From CAZBNB01 sp964493245 (GTDB lineage: Bacteria; Pseudomonadota; Gammaproteobacteria; Legionellales; Legionellaceae), in assembly GCA_964493245.1 (NCBI GenBank), contig CAZBNB010000027.1:1-32177 (forward strand): DNA of 32,177 nucleotides, given 5' to 3'. The notes below the pieces were generated by a model. It made no database searches. It was not told where the DNA came from and saw nothing but the letters and a program-made list of their open reading frames with translations. Every line of letters starts with the position of its first letter. Position 1 is the stretch's first letter. Positions 17,220 to 26,540 of this stretch are shown here, piece after piece. A program made the position numbers and the translations under genes.

Positions 17220-17492
17220 ACTAGTTTCGGAAAAAGGTTCATTTTGGAGCAACTGGCTACAGGTGTACTTAACAATCGCACAACAACCGTTATACGGCCC
17301 TGTTTTAGAATATCCCCGGTGGCTTAAGATTCATGCTCCATCGCTCGTGGCTTCTGTTAATTTTGTCATAAAAATACCCCTTCTTTTCTTTAAGTTATTT
17401 GAAGAACATTGATTGATATATCGCAAAACATCAACAAGCGCCCAAAAAATAACTTACTGATTAAATTAAGCCTAACAAGTTCGCATCTTAAC

Positions 17493-20400
17493 CTAATCAG
17501 GAATAGACATCAAGCTGGCATTTCCACCTGCTGCGGTTGTATCCACAGTATACGTTCTCTCAACACAGAAGCGATGTAAATAATGAGGCCCCCCTGCTTT
17601 CGGTCCTGTACCAGATAGCCCTTCCCCACCAAAAGGCTGTAAACCAACAACCGCGCCAATCATATTACGATTGACATAACAGTTCCCCACATTGACACGT
17701 TGACGAATGTATTCAACGGTATGATTGATTCGGCTGTGAATTCCCAGTGTTAAACCATAACCCGTTTGATTAATTTGTTGAATGACTTCATCTAATTGAT
17801 CACGTCGATAACAAACCACATGCAAGACTGGTCCAAAGACTTCTTTTTGCAAAGCAGTGATACTGTCAATAGCAATGGCTGTAGGCGGCATGAAAAAACC
17901 CTCTTTACATGCAGGTGGCAGTGTACATTGGTATATAATGTCATAGCGCTGTTGCATTGATTCAACATGGGCACGTAGACCTGCCAATGCATCGGCATCA
18001 ATCACTGGACCAACATCCGTTACCAACCAACGTGGATCGCCAATACACAACTCACCCATTGCCCCTTTCAACAAAGCCAACATTCGTGGATACACTTCTT
18101 CTTGAACAAATAAAACACGCAATGCTGAACAACGCTGACCAGCGCTACCAAATGCAGAAGACAACACATCCAATGTCACTTGCTCCAGCAATGCCGATGA
18201 ATCAACAATCATGGCATTTTGACCACCGGTTTCAGCAATTAAGGGAATAATTTCTTCGCCACGATTGGCCAAAGTACGATTAATATAATTGGCTGTTTGT
18301 GTTGAGCCCGTGAAAATAACCGCTTTAATGCGTTTGTCAGCAACCAAAGTTGCACCAACGGTACTACCTGCCCCCGGCAAACATTGCACAGCGCCATCCA
18401 AAACACCGGCTTTAAGCATGAGCTCAACGGCAAAATGTGCCACTAATGGTGTTTGTTCAGCCGGTTTAGCAATGACACAGTTTCCAGTGACCAATGCTGC
18501 CACCACTTGTCCTGCGAAAATAGCCAAAGGAAAATTCCATGGACTAATACAAAGCACAACACCACGAGGGTGTAAACTGAGCTCATTTAATTCGCCGGTA
18601 TAGCCGTGTAATTTCGTTGGTTTTGCCATTAATTTAATAGCGTGTTTGGCATAATAACGGCAAAAATCAACCGCTTCTCGTACTTCAGCAATCCCATCCG
18701 ACCAAGTTTTACCAGCCTCAAGACAGGTCAACGTTAAAAACGTCGACATATTTTCTTCCAGTAAATCAGCAAAACGCTCTAAGCAAGCAGCACGTTCTGT
18801 GACGGGTGTATTTTGCCACACAGGAAAAACGCGCTGTGCTGCTGAGAGCGCATACTCAATATCTGCCTCTGTTGCTAACGTAACAGTACCCACAACTTCT
18901 TTACTATTTTGAGGGGAAAATACCGATTCAGTGTCTCTGTGTTTGACATCATGCCCGGCCGCCAAAATAGGAAATGCATGCCAATCATTTTTTTGTATGG
19001 TGTTTGCTTCTACTTGCAAAGCAGCCAATGTCTCTCGATTGGACAAATCGATCCCTTTGGAATTTTGACGCTCTGGCGAAAAAATAGATGCCGGCAAAGG
19101 AATGTTATGATTGATTTTACTCAACAAGTATTTTGCCTTCACTAAGGGATCTTCCACCAAATCAGCGATAGGCGCTTTATCATCGATAATACGATTCACA
19201 AAAGAAGAGTTTGCGCCATTTTCAAGTAATCTACGCACCAAGTATGGTAATAAATCTTCATGGCTACCAACCGGAGCGTAAATACGGCAAGCGATTCCAA
19301 AATGCGTTGTGGGTACCACTTGTTTGTACAACTCGTTACCCATGCCATGTAAACATTGGAATTCAAAATCGCGATAATCACCCGCTAAATTTAAAATCAA
19401 CGCAACCGAATAAGCATTGTGCGTTGCAAATTGCGGATAAATCGCATCTGTCATGGTTAAAATCTTTTTAGCACAGGCTTGAAATGAAACATCCGTAAAG
19501 ACCTTTCGTGAAAAAACAGGGTAATCAGTAAAGCCCTGCATTTGTGATTTTTTAATTTCACTGTCCCAATAAGCACCTTTAATCAGGCGCACATTCACTC
19601 GTCGACCACAAGAACGAGCCATATCGGCAATCCAATCAAGCACATAAAAAGCGCGTTTTTGATAAGATTGCACAGCAATACCAAAACCATCCCAACCATC
19701 CAGTGCTTTATTTTTAAAAACAGCTTCGATGACATCCAACGACAAATCCAGTCGCTCAGATTCTTCCGCATCAATGGTTAAACCAATATTGTATTTTTTA
19801 GCCAGCGCCGAAAGACTCAGTAGCTTGGGCGTTAATTCAGCGAGGACGCGTTCATATTGGGCTTCTTGATAACGGGGATGTAAAGCAGAAAGCTTAATAG
19901 AGATCCCCGGCTTTTCATTTAAAGCGGCACTTAATGACGCTTGAGAACCAATTGCTTCAATCGCTTGCGTATAGGATTTTAAGTAGCGCATTGCGTCTTC
20001 ATCAGTTAGCGCAGCTTCACCTAACATATCGTATGAATATCGGTACCCCAACGCTTCTTTTTTCTTAGCTCGCTCTAACGCTTCTTGAATGGTTCTGCCC
20101 ATTACAAATTGTTTACTCATAATCCGCATGGCTTTATCAGCCGCAACACGCACAACTGTTTCTCCGCTACGGTTTAATAATGTCAAAATAGAGCGTCGTA
20201 CGTTAGAGTCCGCTTTTTCTGGTGACAGAACTTTTCCGGTCAACATCAATGCCCACGTGGTTGCATTAATGAAAAATGAGTCATTTTGTCCACGATGCGA
20301 CTGCCAATCTGCAGGTGCAATTTTATCTTTAATCAAACTATCAATGGTTGCATTGTCTGGTACCCGTAAAAGCGCCTCAGCCAAACACATCAGAGCAATC

Positions 20401-20642
20401 CCTTCTTCACTTGACAATGCATATTGCGTTAAAAAAGAGTCAATTCCAACACTTTTTTTACGACCAGAGCGTACTTGCTCGACCAACTGGATCGCCAATT
20501 GTCGAATCGCGGCGCATTGTTGATGCGACAATTCTGCTGCTTCAATGAGCGAACTGATAACATTTAATTCAGTCGCGCGATATGCATCGTTGATATTTGC
20601 GCGTAACCCTTGGGGTGCAGCTAGCGTACGTTTGTCAAGCAT
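17493..20642 (-). CDS. putA: Bifunctional proline dehydrogenase / P5C dehydrogenase PutA
   Basis: This 1049-residue enzyme oxidises proline to glutamate in two steps with substrate channelling. An N-terminal helical arm is followed by the FAD-dependent PRODH barrel (IKLSALHPRYQEAQYERV, RLIKGAYWDSEIK near residue 356, and RRLLENGANSSFVNR near 470). The aldehyde dehydrogenase domain has SPWNFPLAIFAGQ near 700, ETGGQNAMIVDSS near 801 and the nucleophile Cys838 in GSAGQRCSALR. The C-terminus GLQPFGGEGLSGTGPKAGG is complete. The start lacks the ribbon-helix-helix domain of E. coli PutA, so this is the short form that cannot repress its own gene. TGGAG precedes the ATG. It links arginase and ornithine cyclodeaminase to glutamate. 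Confidence 0.97.
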   Translation of the reverse strand: MLDKRTLAAPQGLRANINDAYRATELNVISSLIEAAELSHQQCAAIRQLAIQLVEQVRSGRKKSVGIDSFLTQYALSSEEGIALMCLAEALLRVPDNATIDSLIKDKIAPADWQSHRGQNDSFFINATTWALMLTGKVLSPEKADSNVRRSILTLLNRSGETVVRVAADKAMRIMSKQFVMGRTIQEALERAKKKEALGYRYSYDMLGEAALTDEDAMRYLKSYTQAIEAIGSQASLSAALNEKPGISIKLSALHPRYQEAQYERVLAELTPKLLSLSALAKKYNIGLTIDAEESERLDLSLDVIEAVFKNKALDGWDGFGIAVQSYQKRAFYVLDWIADMARSCGRRVNVRLIKGAYWDSEIKKSQMQGFTDYPVFSRKVFTDVSFQACAKKILTMTDAIYPQFATHNAYSVALILNLAGDYRDFEFQCLHGMGNELYKQVVPTTHFGIACRIYAPVGSHEDLLPYLVRRLLENGANSSFVNRIIDDKAPIADLVEDPLVKAKYLLSKINHNIPLPASIFSPERQNSKGIDLSNRETLAALQVEANTIQKNDWHAFPILAAGHDVKHRDTESVFSPQNSKEVVGTVTLATEADIEYALSAAQRVFPVWQNTPVTERAACLERFADLLEENMSTFLTLTCLEAGKTWSDGIAEVREAVDFCRYYAKHAIKLMAKPTKLHGYTGELNELSLHPRGVVLCISPWNFPLAIFAGQVVAALVTGNCVIAKPAEQTPLVAHFAVELMLKAGVLDGAVQCLPGAGSTVGATLVADKRIKAVIFTGSTQTANYINRTLANRGEEIIPLIAETGGQNAMIVDSSALLEQVTLDVLSSAFGSAGQRCSALRVLFVQEEVYPRMLALLKGAMGELCIGDPRWLVTDVGPVIDADALAGLRAHVESMQQRYDIIYQCTLPPACKEGFFMPPTAIAIDSITALQKEVFGPVLHVVCYRRDQLDEVIQQINQTGYGLTLGIHSRINHTVEYIRQRVNVGNCYVNRNMIGAVVGLQPFGGEGLSGTGPKAGGPHYLHRFCVERTYTVDTTAAGGNASLMSIPD

Positions 20643-20685
20643 GAAAACTCCAATAATAAAGCAGGATTGCCATAAATGGCTGCAT

Positions 20686-20691
20686 ATTATA
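20686..20691 (-). promoter_or_regulatory. Candidate -10 element of putA
   Basis: On the minus strand a perfect TATAAT lies about 44 bp before the putA ATG, with no good -35 at 16-18 bp. It is a plausible activator-dependent promoter for proline use. The 125-bp divergent region also serves the small secreted protein. Confidence 0.4.
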
Positions 20692-20767
20692 ACCGAGATT
20701 ATGCTGTATTGCGATTCCCAAGTACTTATGTCATCATTTTTGAGATTTTAATTAAAGGAGATTTATC

Positions 20768-20974
20768 ATGTTGCGTTCCATCTTATTAGCAACTGTTTTT
20801 GTTGTATCTACATTCAGTGTTGCCACCTCAGCTATCGCTTGTGGTTGTAAAGATAAAAAAGCAGCAGCATTAGAACAAAGCTGTGGCTGTAAAGATAAAA
20901 AAACAGCGGCGACTGCAGCAGCAGAAAAAGCTTGCGGTTGTGCAAAAACAAACACAGTCGACCCCAAAGTCTAA
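20768..20974 (+). CDS. Tiny secreted cysteine-repeat protein, possibly metal-binding
   Basis: The 68-residue product starts MLRSILLATVFVVSTFSVA, a clear Sec signal peptide with likely cleavage after TSAIA, leaving a mature chain of about 44 residues. This contains three CGC motifs: two in near-identical CGCKDKK units spaced by Ala-rich helix, and a third as CGCAKT. The six cysteines in CxC pairs suggest a disulfide-bonded or metal-binding periplasmic peptide; I know no named family. AAAGGAG precedes the ATG at ideal spacing, which strongly supports translation. A 71-residue frame on the opposite strand is an antisense shadow. It diverges from putA; a functional link is unproven. Confidence 0.75.
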   Translation: MLRSILLATVFVVSTFSVATSAIACGCKDKKAAALEQSCGCKDKKTAATAAAEKACGCAKTNTVDPKV

Positions 20975-21008
20975 TACACACATTGAAGCGAACACGGTTA
21001 TACACGTC

Positions 21009-21066
21009 ATTCTAAGCGGTACATTTCGATGTAAGTGCTCACTCCGCACGGGAGAGCACTTAGAAT
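21009..21066. repeat. REP-like nested palindrome downstream of the cysteine-repeat gene
   Basis: ATTCTAAG at 21009-21016 pairs with CTTAGAAT at 21059-21066, and inside it AAGTGCTC at 21033-21040 pairs with GAGCACTT at 21054-21061, so the two outer-arm and inner-arm pairings partly compete. The CGTCATT opening is like many bacterial intergenic palindromes. A weaker hairpin with the same CGTCATT word lies at 3616-3646. Convergent position suggests an RNA 3' end, but there is no T-run. Confidence 0.55.
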
Positions 21067-21139
21067 CGATCGCAACAGCACTCAAAAGTACTTTAGATTA
21101 TACTCAGGATGGCGATTCATTTTTTGAGTAAGTGCTCAC

Positions 21140-24100
21140 CTAATTTAAACCTGACAAAACCCTGGATACACCATCATTTTGCCCTCTTTTTTGTTTTTTC
21201 TGTGAGTCATCGTGTCCTGATTCAAAAAAATTATCATGGCGTCGACCCTGTTCATCAGCTAAAGTGTTATTATTTGAAGCAGAAGAGCTTGGCAAATAAG
21301 TTCCTTGTTCTTTTCTTTGTCTTTTCTGTTGGCCATGAGGCTTTGATTCAAAGAACCTATCGTTACTGCGGCCACGCTCATCATAATCAGTTAACGCTCT
21401 TTTATTTGAGGCAGAAGGCCCGACCATAACAGTAAGAAGCCCATCTTGCTCCACCTTAAAGCGCCACCGCCGTTGATTACAAAAGTCGCTTAATGCTCGG
21501 TATGTGGGTGAAATATTATTATCTTTTTCATCAAAACCGGCGTTTTTTGAATTTTGATTTTTATTAGCAAATCGCATGATAAAAGTATCATTTTTATTTT
21601 TTTCTAACCACGCCAGCGTTGCCATTGTTAATTGATAACTCCAGTTGCGACAATCATAGGTTGTATAATCACATATACGAGGCATTAATTCCTCTAAATA
21701 ACGTTCAACTTGTTTATAATCACCTTGGCTAATCGCCAACTCCATGAAGCAAATTGTCGTGTATTTGAAGAGATCATTCGCATATTCTTGACTGATATCA
21801 CTAGAGCGGTATAACGTATCACGAAACATTGGATTCGCTATTTTTAGATAACAAGCGAAACTTAATGTTTGTTCAAAAACATCGAATTGCTTACGTTTGT
21901 ACGCAAACAGAGCATAGCTCACGACATCCTCAGGTGTAACACAATCAGGCGCTAAATCAAATACCATCTGGATTCTTTGCATTTGCTGATGTTTTCTAGC
22001 TAATTTAATGTAAAGACCACACATTCGTTTATCGACTAATCGATCTGCCAATGCACGTTCAAAAACGGGCATCAACGCAGAAAAGTTATTTTTTTCAACA
22101 CAATAATCAACCCATTGTTCATACATTTCTCGAGAAATATATGAATGTAACGCATTGTCTAACAAAAGCCTCTGTACCTGTTTGGTTTGATTTTTTGTGA
22201 GATAAATACGAATGATTTGATCCAATAAAACGGATGTCATTCGGCCGTTTTTTTTCACCTCGTCGAATAATGTAAATAAATACACTTCGTTTTCCGTATT
22301 GGTATTAATCAGTGTAATCAATTGCTGATAATCTTCAGCATCAATCAAATTAGCTGTTGAGGCAGCCACAATGGTTTCACACTCTTTTTCGCTTCGGCTA
22401 TACCCTTCAGCCAATACACGTTTTAAATACGCTTTGCACGAGCTATCGGTTGCACAGCCATTTTTAATGGATTTGAGCATGACAGATGCCGCAACATCAG
22501 GTAGTTTATGTTTGTAACAAGCATTAATAAATGCAGTATAAACCTCCAAGTCTAATAAATTATTATCATATCCGTGCTTTAAATTTTGTTTAGCACTCAA
22601 TACATTACTACCTGACTCGGCTGATTCAATAAGTGCGATAGCACATTCTGTTTTTGTCTGAATATCTGGCTTGTTTTGATACAACCATTTTATCGCTTCG
22701 AAATAATGGTATTCAGCTATAAAAAGCATCAACGCTACCCAAAATGTTTGATCATAAGCGTCATTTTTGAATAAAAAAGTCACGGCATCAAGCATTATCC
22801 AGGGTGTTTTATGTGTTTCACAAAGGCCGTGCAGCAAATCAACAAATAGACGAATGACGCTTTGTTCAGCATGTCCATCATCAAGTGCTTTTTTAAACCA
22901 TGAAATAAAATTGTCTTGGATATAAAGACGCAACGGCTCACTATTTTGATTTAAATACGGCGGATCCGATATAAAACAATCACTTGAAGGAGCGTCATTT
23001 TCTGTGCCTATTTCCAGTACGTTATATTGCAGAGATGTTGCTTGTTGCGCTGCCAGTGTCATCATCGTCATACATACTGTCGCATTGATTTTATTGCGTT
23101 CTTGCGCTTTATTAAAAATGTTGACTGCTTGCGTATAATCTTTTTGATTATTAAGAAAGGTTAATAACATCGCATTATGGATTTTCGCTGTATCCTTATT
23201 TTCCTCCAGACAGAGATAGTATAGGTATTCAGCCCATCCAAATTCAGAATGCTGATTTGCAAAATCAATCATAGCATGATACGTTTCTGAACGCGTTAAA
23301 CCTTTTTCATGCATATCCAAAAAATGTGTTTTTATATCATCCAGATCCTTCGATCTCGTCATTAATAATAGATATCTCTCTTCTAACTCAATCTTTTTTC
23401 CATGAGAAATCGGTAGTTGAGAAGCTATTTTCCAATAATGACGAGCCGAACTAGTATTTTTTTGTTCAAATGCAAATTGAATCAAAGCCAAATAAATATC
23501 GATGTCAAATAGTTGATGCGTCTCAATATTTTTTCGCAACCAATCTACTTCTTTGGGTTGTTCTTGTTTGTTGCATTGAGATTCATTCATGGCTGAATGC
23601 ATCATCTGTAGACAGGTTTGACTGGTTGGTACGCCTTTTTTTAGCAACGCCATATACAGTTTTTTAAGTAAAGCATATGGCAAGACTGAGTGGAGTTCAT
23701 CTATATAATCGCTCGGCTCAGTCCCAACGGCTAACAACGATTCAATCGCTTTTTCTGCCGCCTCAAATTGCTTTAATTCACAAGCAACTTTAATAAAGAT
23801 ACAATGCGTTTTAGCATCAACGTTGTCTAATGTGCCAGCCTTGTTATAGAAAAGTAACGCCGCATCAAATCTTTTTTGCTTTCCTGACTCAAGAATCAAT
23901 GTTTGCAAGACTTGAATATCTGTTAAATGCTGAGATATTTCTTCAGAATAAGATGCAACAATAACATCTCGTTTTGAGTGTTCTTCTGCGCAAGCAACAA
24001 ACTCTCGACAAAAAGCCTCATCCACACATTTTTTGCTTATAGCCTGATTAAAACCATGTTGAAATACATTAAATTTATTGTTATTTTCTGTAATATTCAC

Positions 24101-26131
24101 CATCATTTTACAAAGAGTCACATCAAACAGACCTTTGTTTAAAGCGACTTGATATAACGATTTAGCACGCTCAACATGACCTGCTTGAATCAATACATTA
24201 ATGATTGCCTTGTAGGTATTATTATTCGCGCGCTCCAATTCAACAGCTCGCTCAAAAGCAGTGATTGCCTCATCGATTTCCCCACATTGACCGGCTGCAT
24301 TAATAAATGAGTTAAATAAAAAGAATGATACACACTTTCGATGGAGTGCGTCTAAATAAGCTTGCTTAGCCGCCGAAAATTTACTGGCATCACCCGCTGC
24401 GTCAATAAAGGGAGGATAAGCCTGCGCCGTCAGTGCTTGGGCGTTGGAAAGCAACTTATAATAGTATTCTGCATCAGCATATTGCTTATTTATACTCGCA
24501 ATATGAATCATCATCGACAATGCTGTCTGGCTTATCTCCTTTGAGTCAACCCGCCTCTGAATGATGATGATCTTTTTTCGCACCGCTTCGTCAAAATAAG
24601 ATTTTGCTTCGTCATAGCGGCCAGCCTTACCTAAGGCATTTATCCATGATGTATACGTGTACTCATCTGGCGAGGGTACTTGTTCAAAAAATGCTTTTGA
24701 CTCATCGAAATCACCGAATTTCGCAGCGATATGAATCATCGTATTGATATGCTTTTTGTTATTAATACCGCGTGATTTTGCTTGTTCGTATTTTTGCTTA
24801 GCGACTGCATATTGATTTTTATTGGTCGTTGCACTAAGAAAATGAGTGAGGAGAATCTCACATCCAATAAGCGTTCCCTCATCAGAACAATGTGCGGCAT
24901 ATTTTTCTAAAGCAAGCTCGTAGTATTTATTAACCAGGTCCCAAGCAGCATTTTTTGATGCTGCAACGATAATCGTGCTATACGCTCTTATACAGTCCTG
25001 ATTTGATACGCGAAGTTTTTCAAACACATTTAATGCGCTGTCTAAGCGACCACATTCACCACAAGCAAACATATAAGCATTATCCTGATCGACAGCACCT
25101 GTATCACAGGCCCATTGATAAGCATGCTCAACTTCATCGACTAATTTCAGTTTTCCTGCAGCGGTCATCAAACTGGAATATGCTGATGACGCTAATTGAT
25201 TTTTGTAAAAAGCCAACATGAATAGTTTTTTGGCAGAAAAATAATCTTCTATCTTCTCAACACCATTAATGACGAGAGAAACATGATATTCATTTGTTAC
25301 TTTCATGTTTACAAGCATGGTACAAAATCGAATGGCTTCAGGAAAATCATGCGAACTGATCGCCATTTCTATATATTGATTACACGCGACAGTATGAAGG
25401 TCTTGAAATATGAATCGATGCGAAAAAAAGTCCTTAGCAAAATTGTATTGCCGAAACTTAATCGCATTTTCCACTATGATGTAAAAGATAGTTTTCAAGG
25501 AAATGTTTTGTTCGCGAGCAAGTCTTATAACCTTTTCAAGAATAGGTTTTGCTTTAGCAAATTTGTTCCCTTTCAGCAAAGCTTCTAGATAGGCCTGATG
25601 CAATTTATAGTCATCCTCAACTTGCATATTTGTTTGATTTTCATGTGCATTTTTAACGCAATCGTAAAAAAAATCCTCCGCTTGTGTGAATGCACCATGC
25701 TTGGTTGCCGCAAATATCAGAGCGGTGTAAAAAAAAGTATTTAATTCATAAGGGAAGCGCTGTTTTGCTTGATTGTAGAGCTCAATGACTGCATCATAGT
25801 TAGATTGAGGGCTTTCAGCATAAACATAAAGCATTACATTCGTGTAACTGACAAGAGATGCCATTTTTGTTTCTTGAAGTAACTTAAAAAGTTCTAAAAC
25901 AAGTTCTTTTTCTTTATGAAATGCACTCATCATAAAGTTACAAAACTTAACGTCAATTTGATCTATTTGATTAATCAGTTTTAATTTGAGCTCATCTGCA
26001 TTTATTTTTCTTCCTTTTTTTAACATTCGCAGATCTTCTTGCAGCTCTTTGAAGCTCGTGGTAAAAGTAAAGCGCTCTGGTTTGAGTGATATTCTGACTG
26101 CCTTAATTAATTTCTCATTTAAGTTTTTCAT
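21140..26131 (-). CDS. Giant pentatricopeptide/TPR-like helical repeat protein with duplicated basic tail
   Basis: This 1663-residue protein is built almost wholly from helix-turn-helix units of about 35 residues resembling PPR motifs. Clear examples are DEYTYTSWINALGKAGRYDE near residue 492, FNSFINAAGQCGEIDEAITA near 600 and NTYKAIINVLIQAGHVERAK near 637. PPR proteins bind RNA in eukaryotic organelles and are rare in bacteria. The tail from about residue 1568 holds two copies of a roughly 42-residue unit (SASN...FFES...), each ending in a basic cluster (QQKRQRKEQG, KKQKRG) like nuclear localisation signals. There is no signal peptide or membrane segment. Host-directed secretion is inference. 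The start is the first ATG, with no strong SD. TPR or SEL1-like scaffolding is the alternative. Confidence 0.8.
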   Translation of the reverse strand: MKNLNEKLIKAVRISLKPERFTFTTSFKELQEDLRMLKKGRKINADELKLKLINQIDQIDVKFCNFMMSAFHKEKELVLELFKLLQETKMASLVSYTNVMLYVYAESPQSNYDAVIELYNQAKQRFPYELNTFFYTALIFAATKHGAFTQAEDFFYDCVKNAHENQTNMQVEDDYKLHQAYLEALLKGNKFAKAKPILEKVIRLAREQNISLKTIFYIIVENAIKFRQYNFAKDFFSHRFIFQDLHTVACNQYIEMAISSHDFPEAIRFCTMLVNMKVTNEYHVSLVINGVEKIEDYFSAKKLFMLAFYKNQLASSAYSSLMTAAGKLKLVDEVEHAYQWACDTGAVDQDNAYMFACGECGRLDSALNVFEKLRVSNQDCIRAYSTIIVAASKNAAWDLVNKYYELALEKYAAHCSDEGTLIGCEILLTHFLSATTNKNQYAVAKQKYEQAKSRGINNKKHINTMIHIAAKFGDFDESKAFFEQVPSPDEYTYTSWINALGKAGRYDEAKSYFDEAVRKKIIIIQRRVDSKEISQTALSMMIHIASINKQYADAEYYYKLLSNAQALTAQAYPPFIDAAGDASKFSAAKQAYLDALHRKCVSFFLFNSFINAAGQCGEIDEAITAFERAVELERANNNTYKAIINVLIQAGHVERAKSLYQVALNKGLFDVTLCKMMVNITENNNKFNVFQHGFNQAISKKCVDEAFCREFVACAEEHSKRDVIVASYSEEISQHLTDIQVLQTLILESGKQKRFDAALLFYNKAGTLDNVDAKTHCIFIKVACELKQFEAAEKAIESLLAVGTEPSDYIDELHSVLPYALLKKLYMALLKKGVPTSQTCLQMMHSAMNESQCNKQEQPKEVDWLRKNIETHQLFDIDIYLALIQFAFEQKNTSSARHYWKIASQLPISHGKKIELEERYLLLMTRSKDLDDIKTHFLDMHEKGLTRSETYHAMIDFANQHSEFGWAEYLYYLCLEENKDTAKIHNAMLLTFLNNQKDYTQAVNIFNKAQERNKINATVCMTMMTLAAQQATSLQYNVLEIGTENDAPSSDCFISDPPYLNQNSEPLRLYIQDNFISWFKKALDDGHAEQSVIRLFVDLLHGLCETHKTPWIMLDAVTFLFKNDAYDQTFWVALMLFIAEYHYFEAIKWLYQNKPDIQTKTECAIALIESAESGSNVLSAKQNLKHGYDNNLLDLEVYTAFINACYKHKLPDVAASVMLKSIKNGCATDSSCKAYLKRVLAEGYSRSEKECETIVAASTANLIDAEDYQQLITLINTNTENEVYLFTLFDEVKKNGRMTSVLLDQIIRIYLTKNQTKQVQRLLLDNALHSYISREMYEQWVDYCVEKNNFSALMPVFERALADRLVDKRMCGLYIKLARKHQQMQRIQMVFDLAPDCVTPEDVVSYALFAYKRKQFDVFEQTLSFACYLKIANPMFRDTLYRSSDISQEYANDLFKYTTICFMELAISQGDYKQVERYLEELMPRICDYTTYDCRNWSYQLTMATLAWLEKNKNDTFIMRFANKNQNSKNAGFDEKDNNISPTYRALSDFCNQRRWRFKVEQDGLLTVMVGPSASNKRALTDYDERGRSNDRFFESKPHGQQKRQRKEQGTYLPSSSASNNNTLADEQGRRHDNFFESGHDDSQKKQKRGQNDGVSRVLSGLN

Positions 26132-26176
26132 AACTATTCACAGTAAAGAATTTAAAGTGAGCAAAGAGTAACACAT

Positions 26177-26211
26177 TGCTATTTTTTTTGTATATGACAA
26201 AAAAAATAGCA
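26177..26211. promoter_or_regulatory. Perfect AT-rich palindrome upstream of the giant repeat-protein gene
   Basis: A 15-bp arm at 26177-26191 (TGCTA, eight T, GT) is perfectly repeated in inverse at 26197-26211 around a 5-bp loop. It sits 46 bp before the ATG at 26131. It could be an operator or a bidirectional terminator; no upstream gene on either side clearly needs a terminator here, so regulation is favoured. Confidence 0.5.
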
Positions 26212-26224
26212 TATCTGACAGTCA

Positions 26225-26347
26225 CAGGACTTACGAAAAACAACGAGGTCGAGGCGGATTGTATTTTTAATGAGAGAGTTTAGATGACTAAATGACCGAA
26301 TTAAAAATACAATCCAACGAAGAGATCGTTGTTTTGCGTAAGCCCTG
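26225..26347. mobile_element. 123-bp MITE-like element with 5-bp target duplication
   Basis: The ends CAGGACTTACG and CGTAAGCCCTG form imperfect terminal inverted repeats, and the whole left arm to about 26271 mirrors the right arm from about 26300. The element is flanked on both sides by AGTCA (26220-26224 and 26348-26352), the direct repeat expected from transposition. It encodes nothing. Half of a second copy is at 1-86, flanked by different sequence. The transposase family that would mobilise it is not in the window. Confidence 0.8.
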
Positions 26348-26447
26348 AGTCATTTAATCTCTCGTTCTACCTCACTGTTAGCAGATTTTTTTCTCGTGTA
26401 ATTGTTACTGATAAAGTGGCTTCAAATCTACCCAAATGAAATTTAAT

Positions 26448-26476
26448 TTTACATTGATGGTCATTGTTGGTATAAT
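26448..26476 (+). promoter_or_regulatory. Sigma70-type promoter of the L,D-transpeptidase gene
   Basis: TTTACA at 26448-26453 and TATAAT at 26471-26476 are separated by exactly 17 bp, one base from full consensus. Transcription would start near 26484, giving a leader of about 175 nt that contains the whole palindromic element at 26541-26642. Confidence 0.65.
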
Positions 26477-26540
26477 GCGATACTTTTTGAACGATAAAAT
26501 CGAGCAAAATGTGTAGTTTGAAATGAAGCTTGATTTATCA

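Noticed and set aside
17029..17412. Plus-strand 127-codon frame across the small membrane-protein gene
   Set aside because: It is antisense to the likelier coding frame, has no ribosome site and shows no recognisable domain.
20752..20967. Minus-strand frame opposite the cysteine-repeat gene
   Set aside because: It is Ala/Phe-rich shadow sequence with no ribosome site, while the plus strand has a signal peptide and AAAGGAG.
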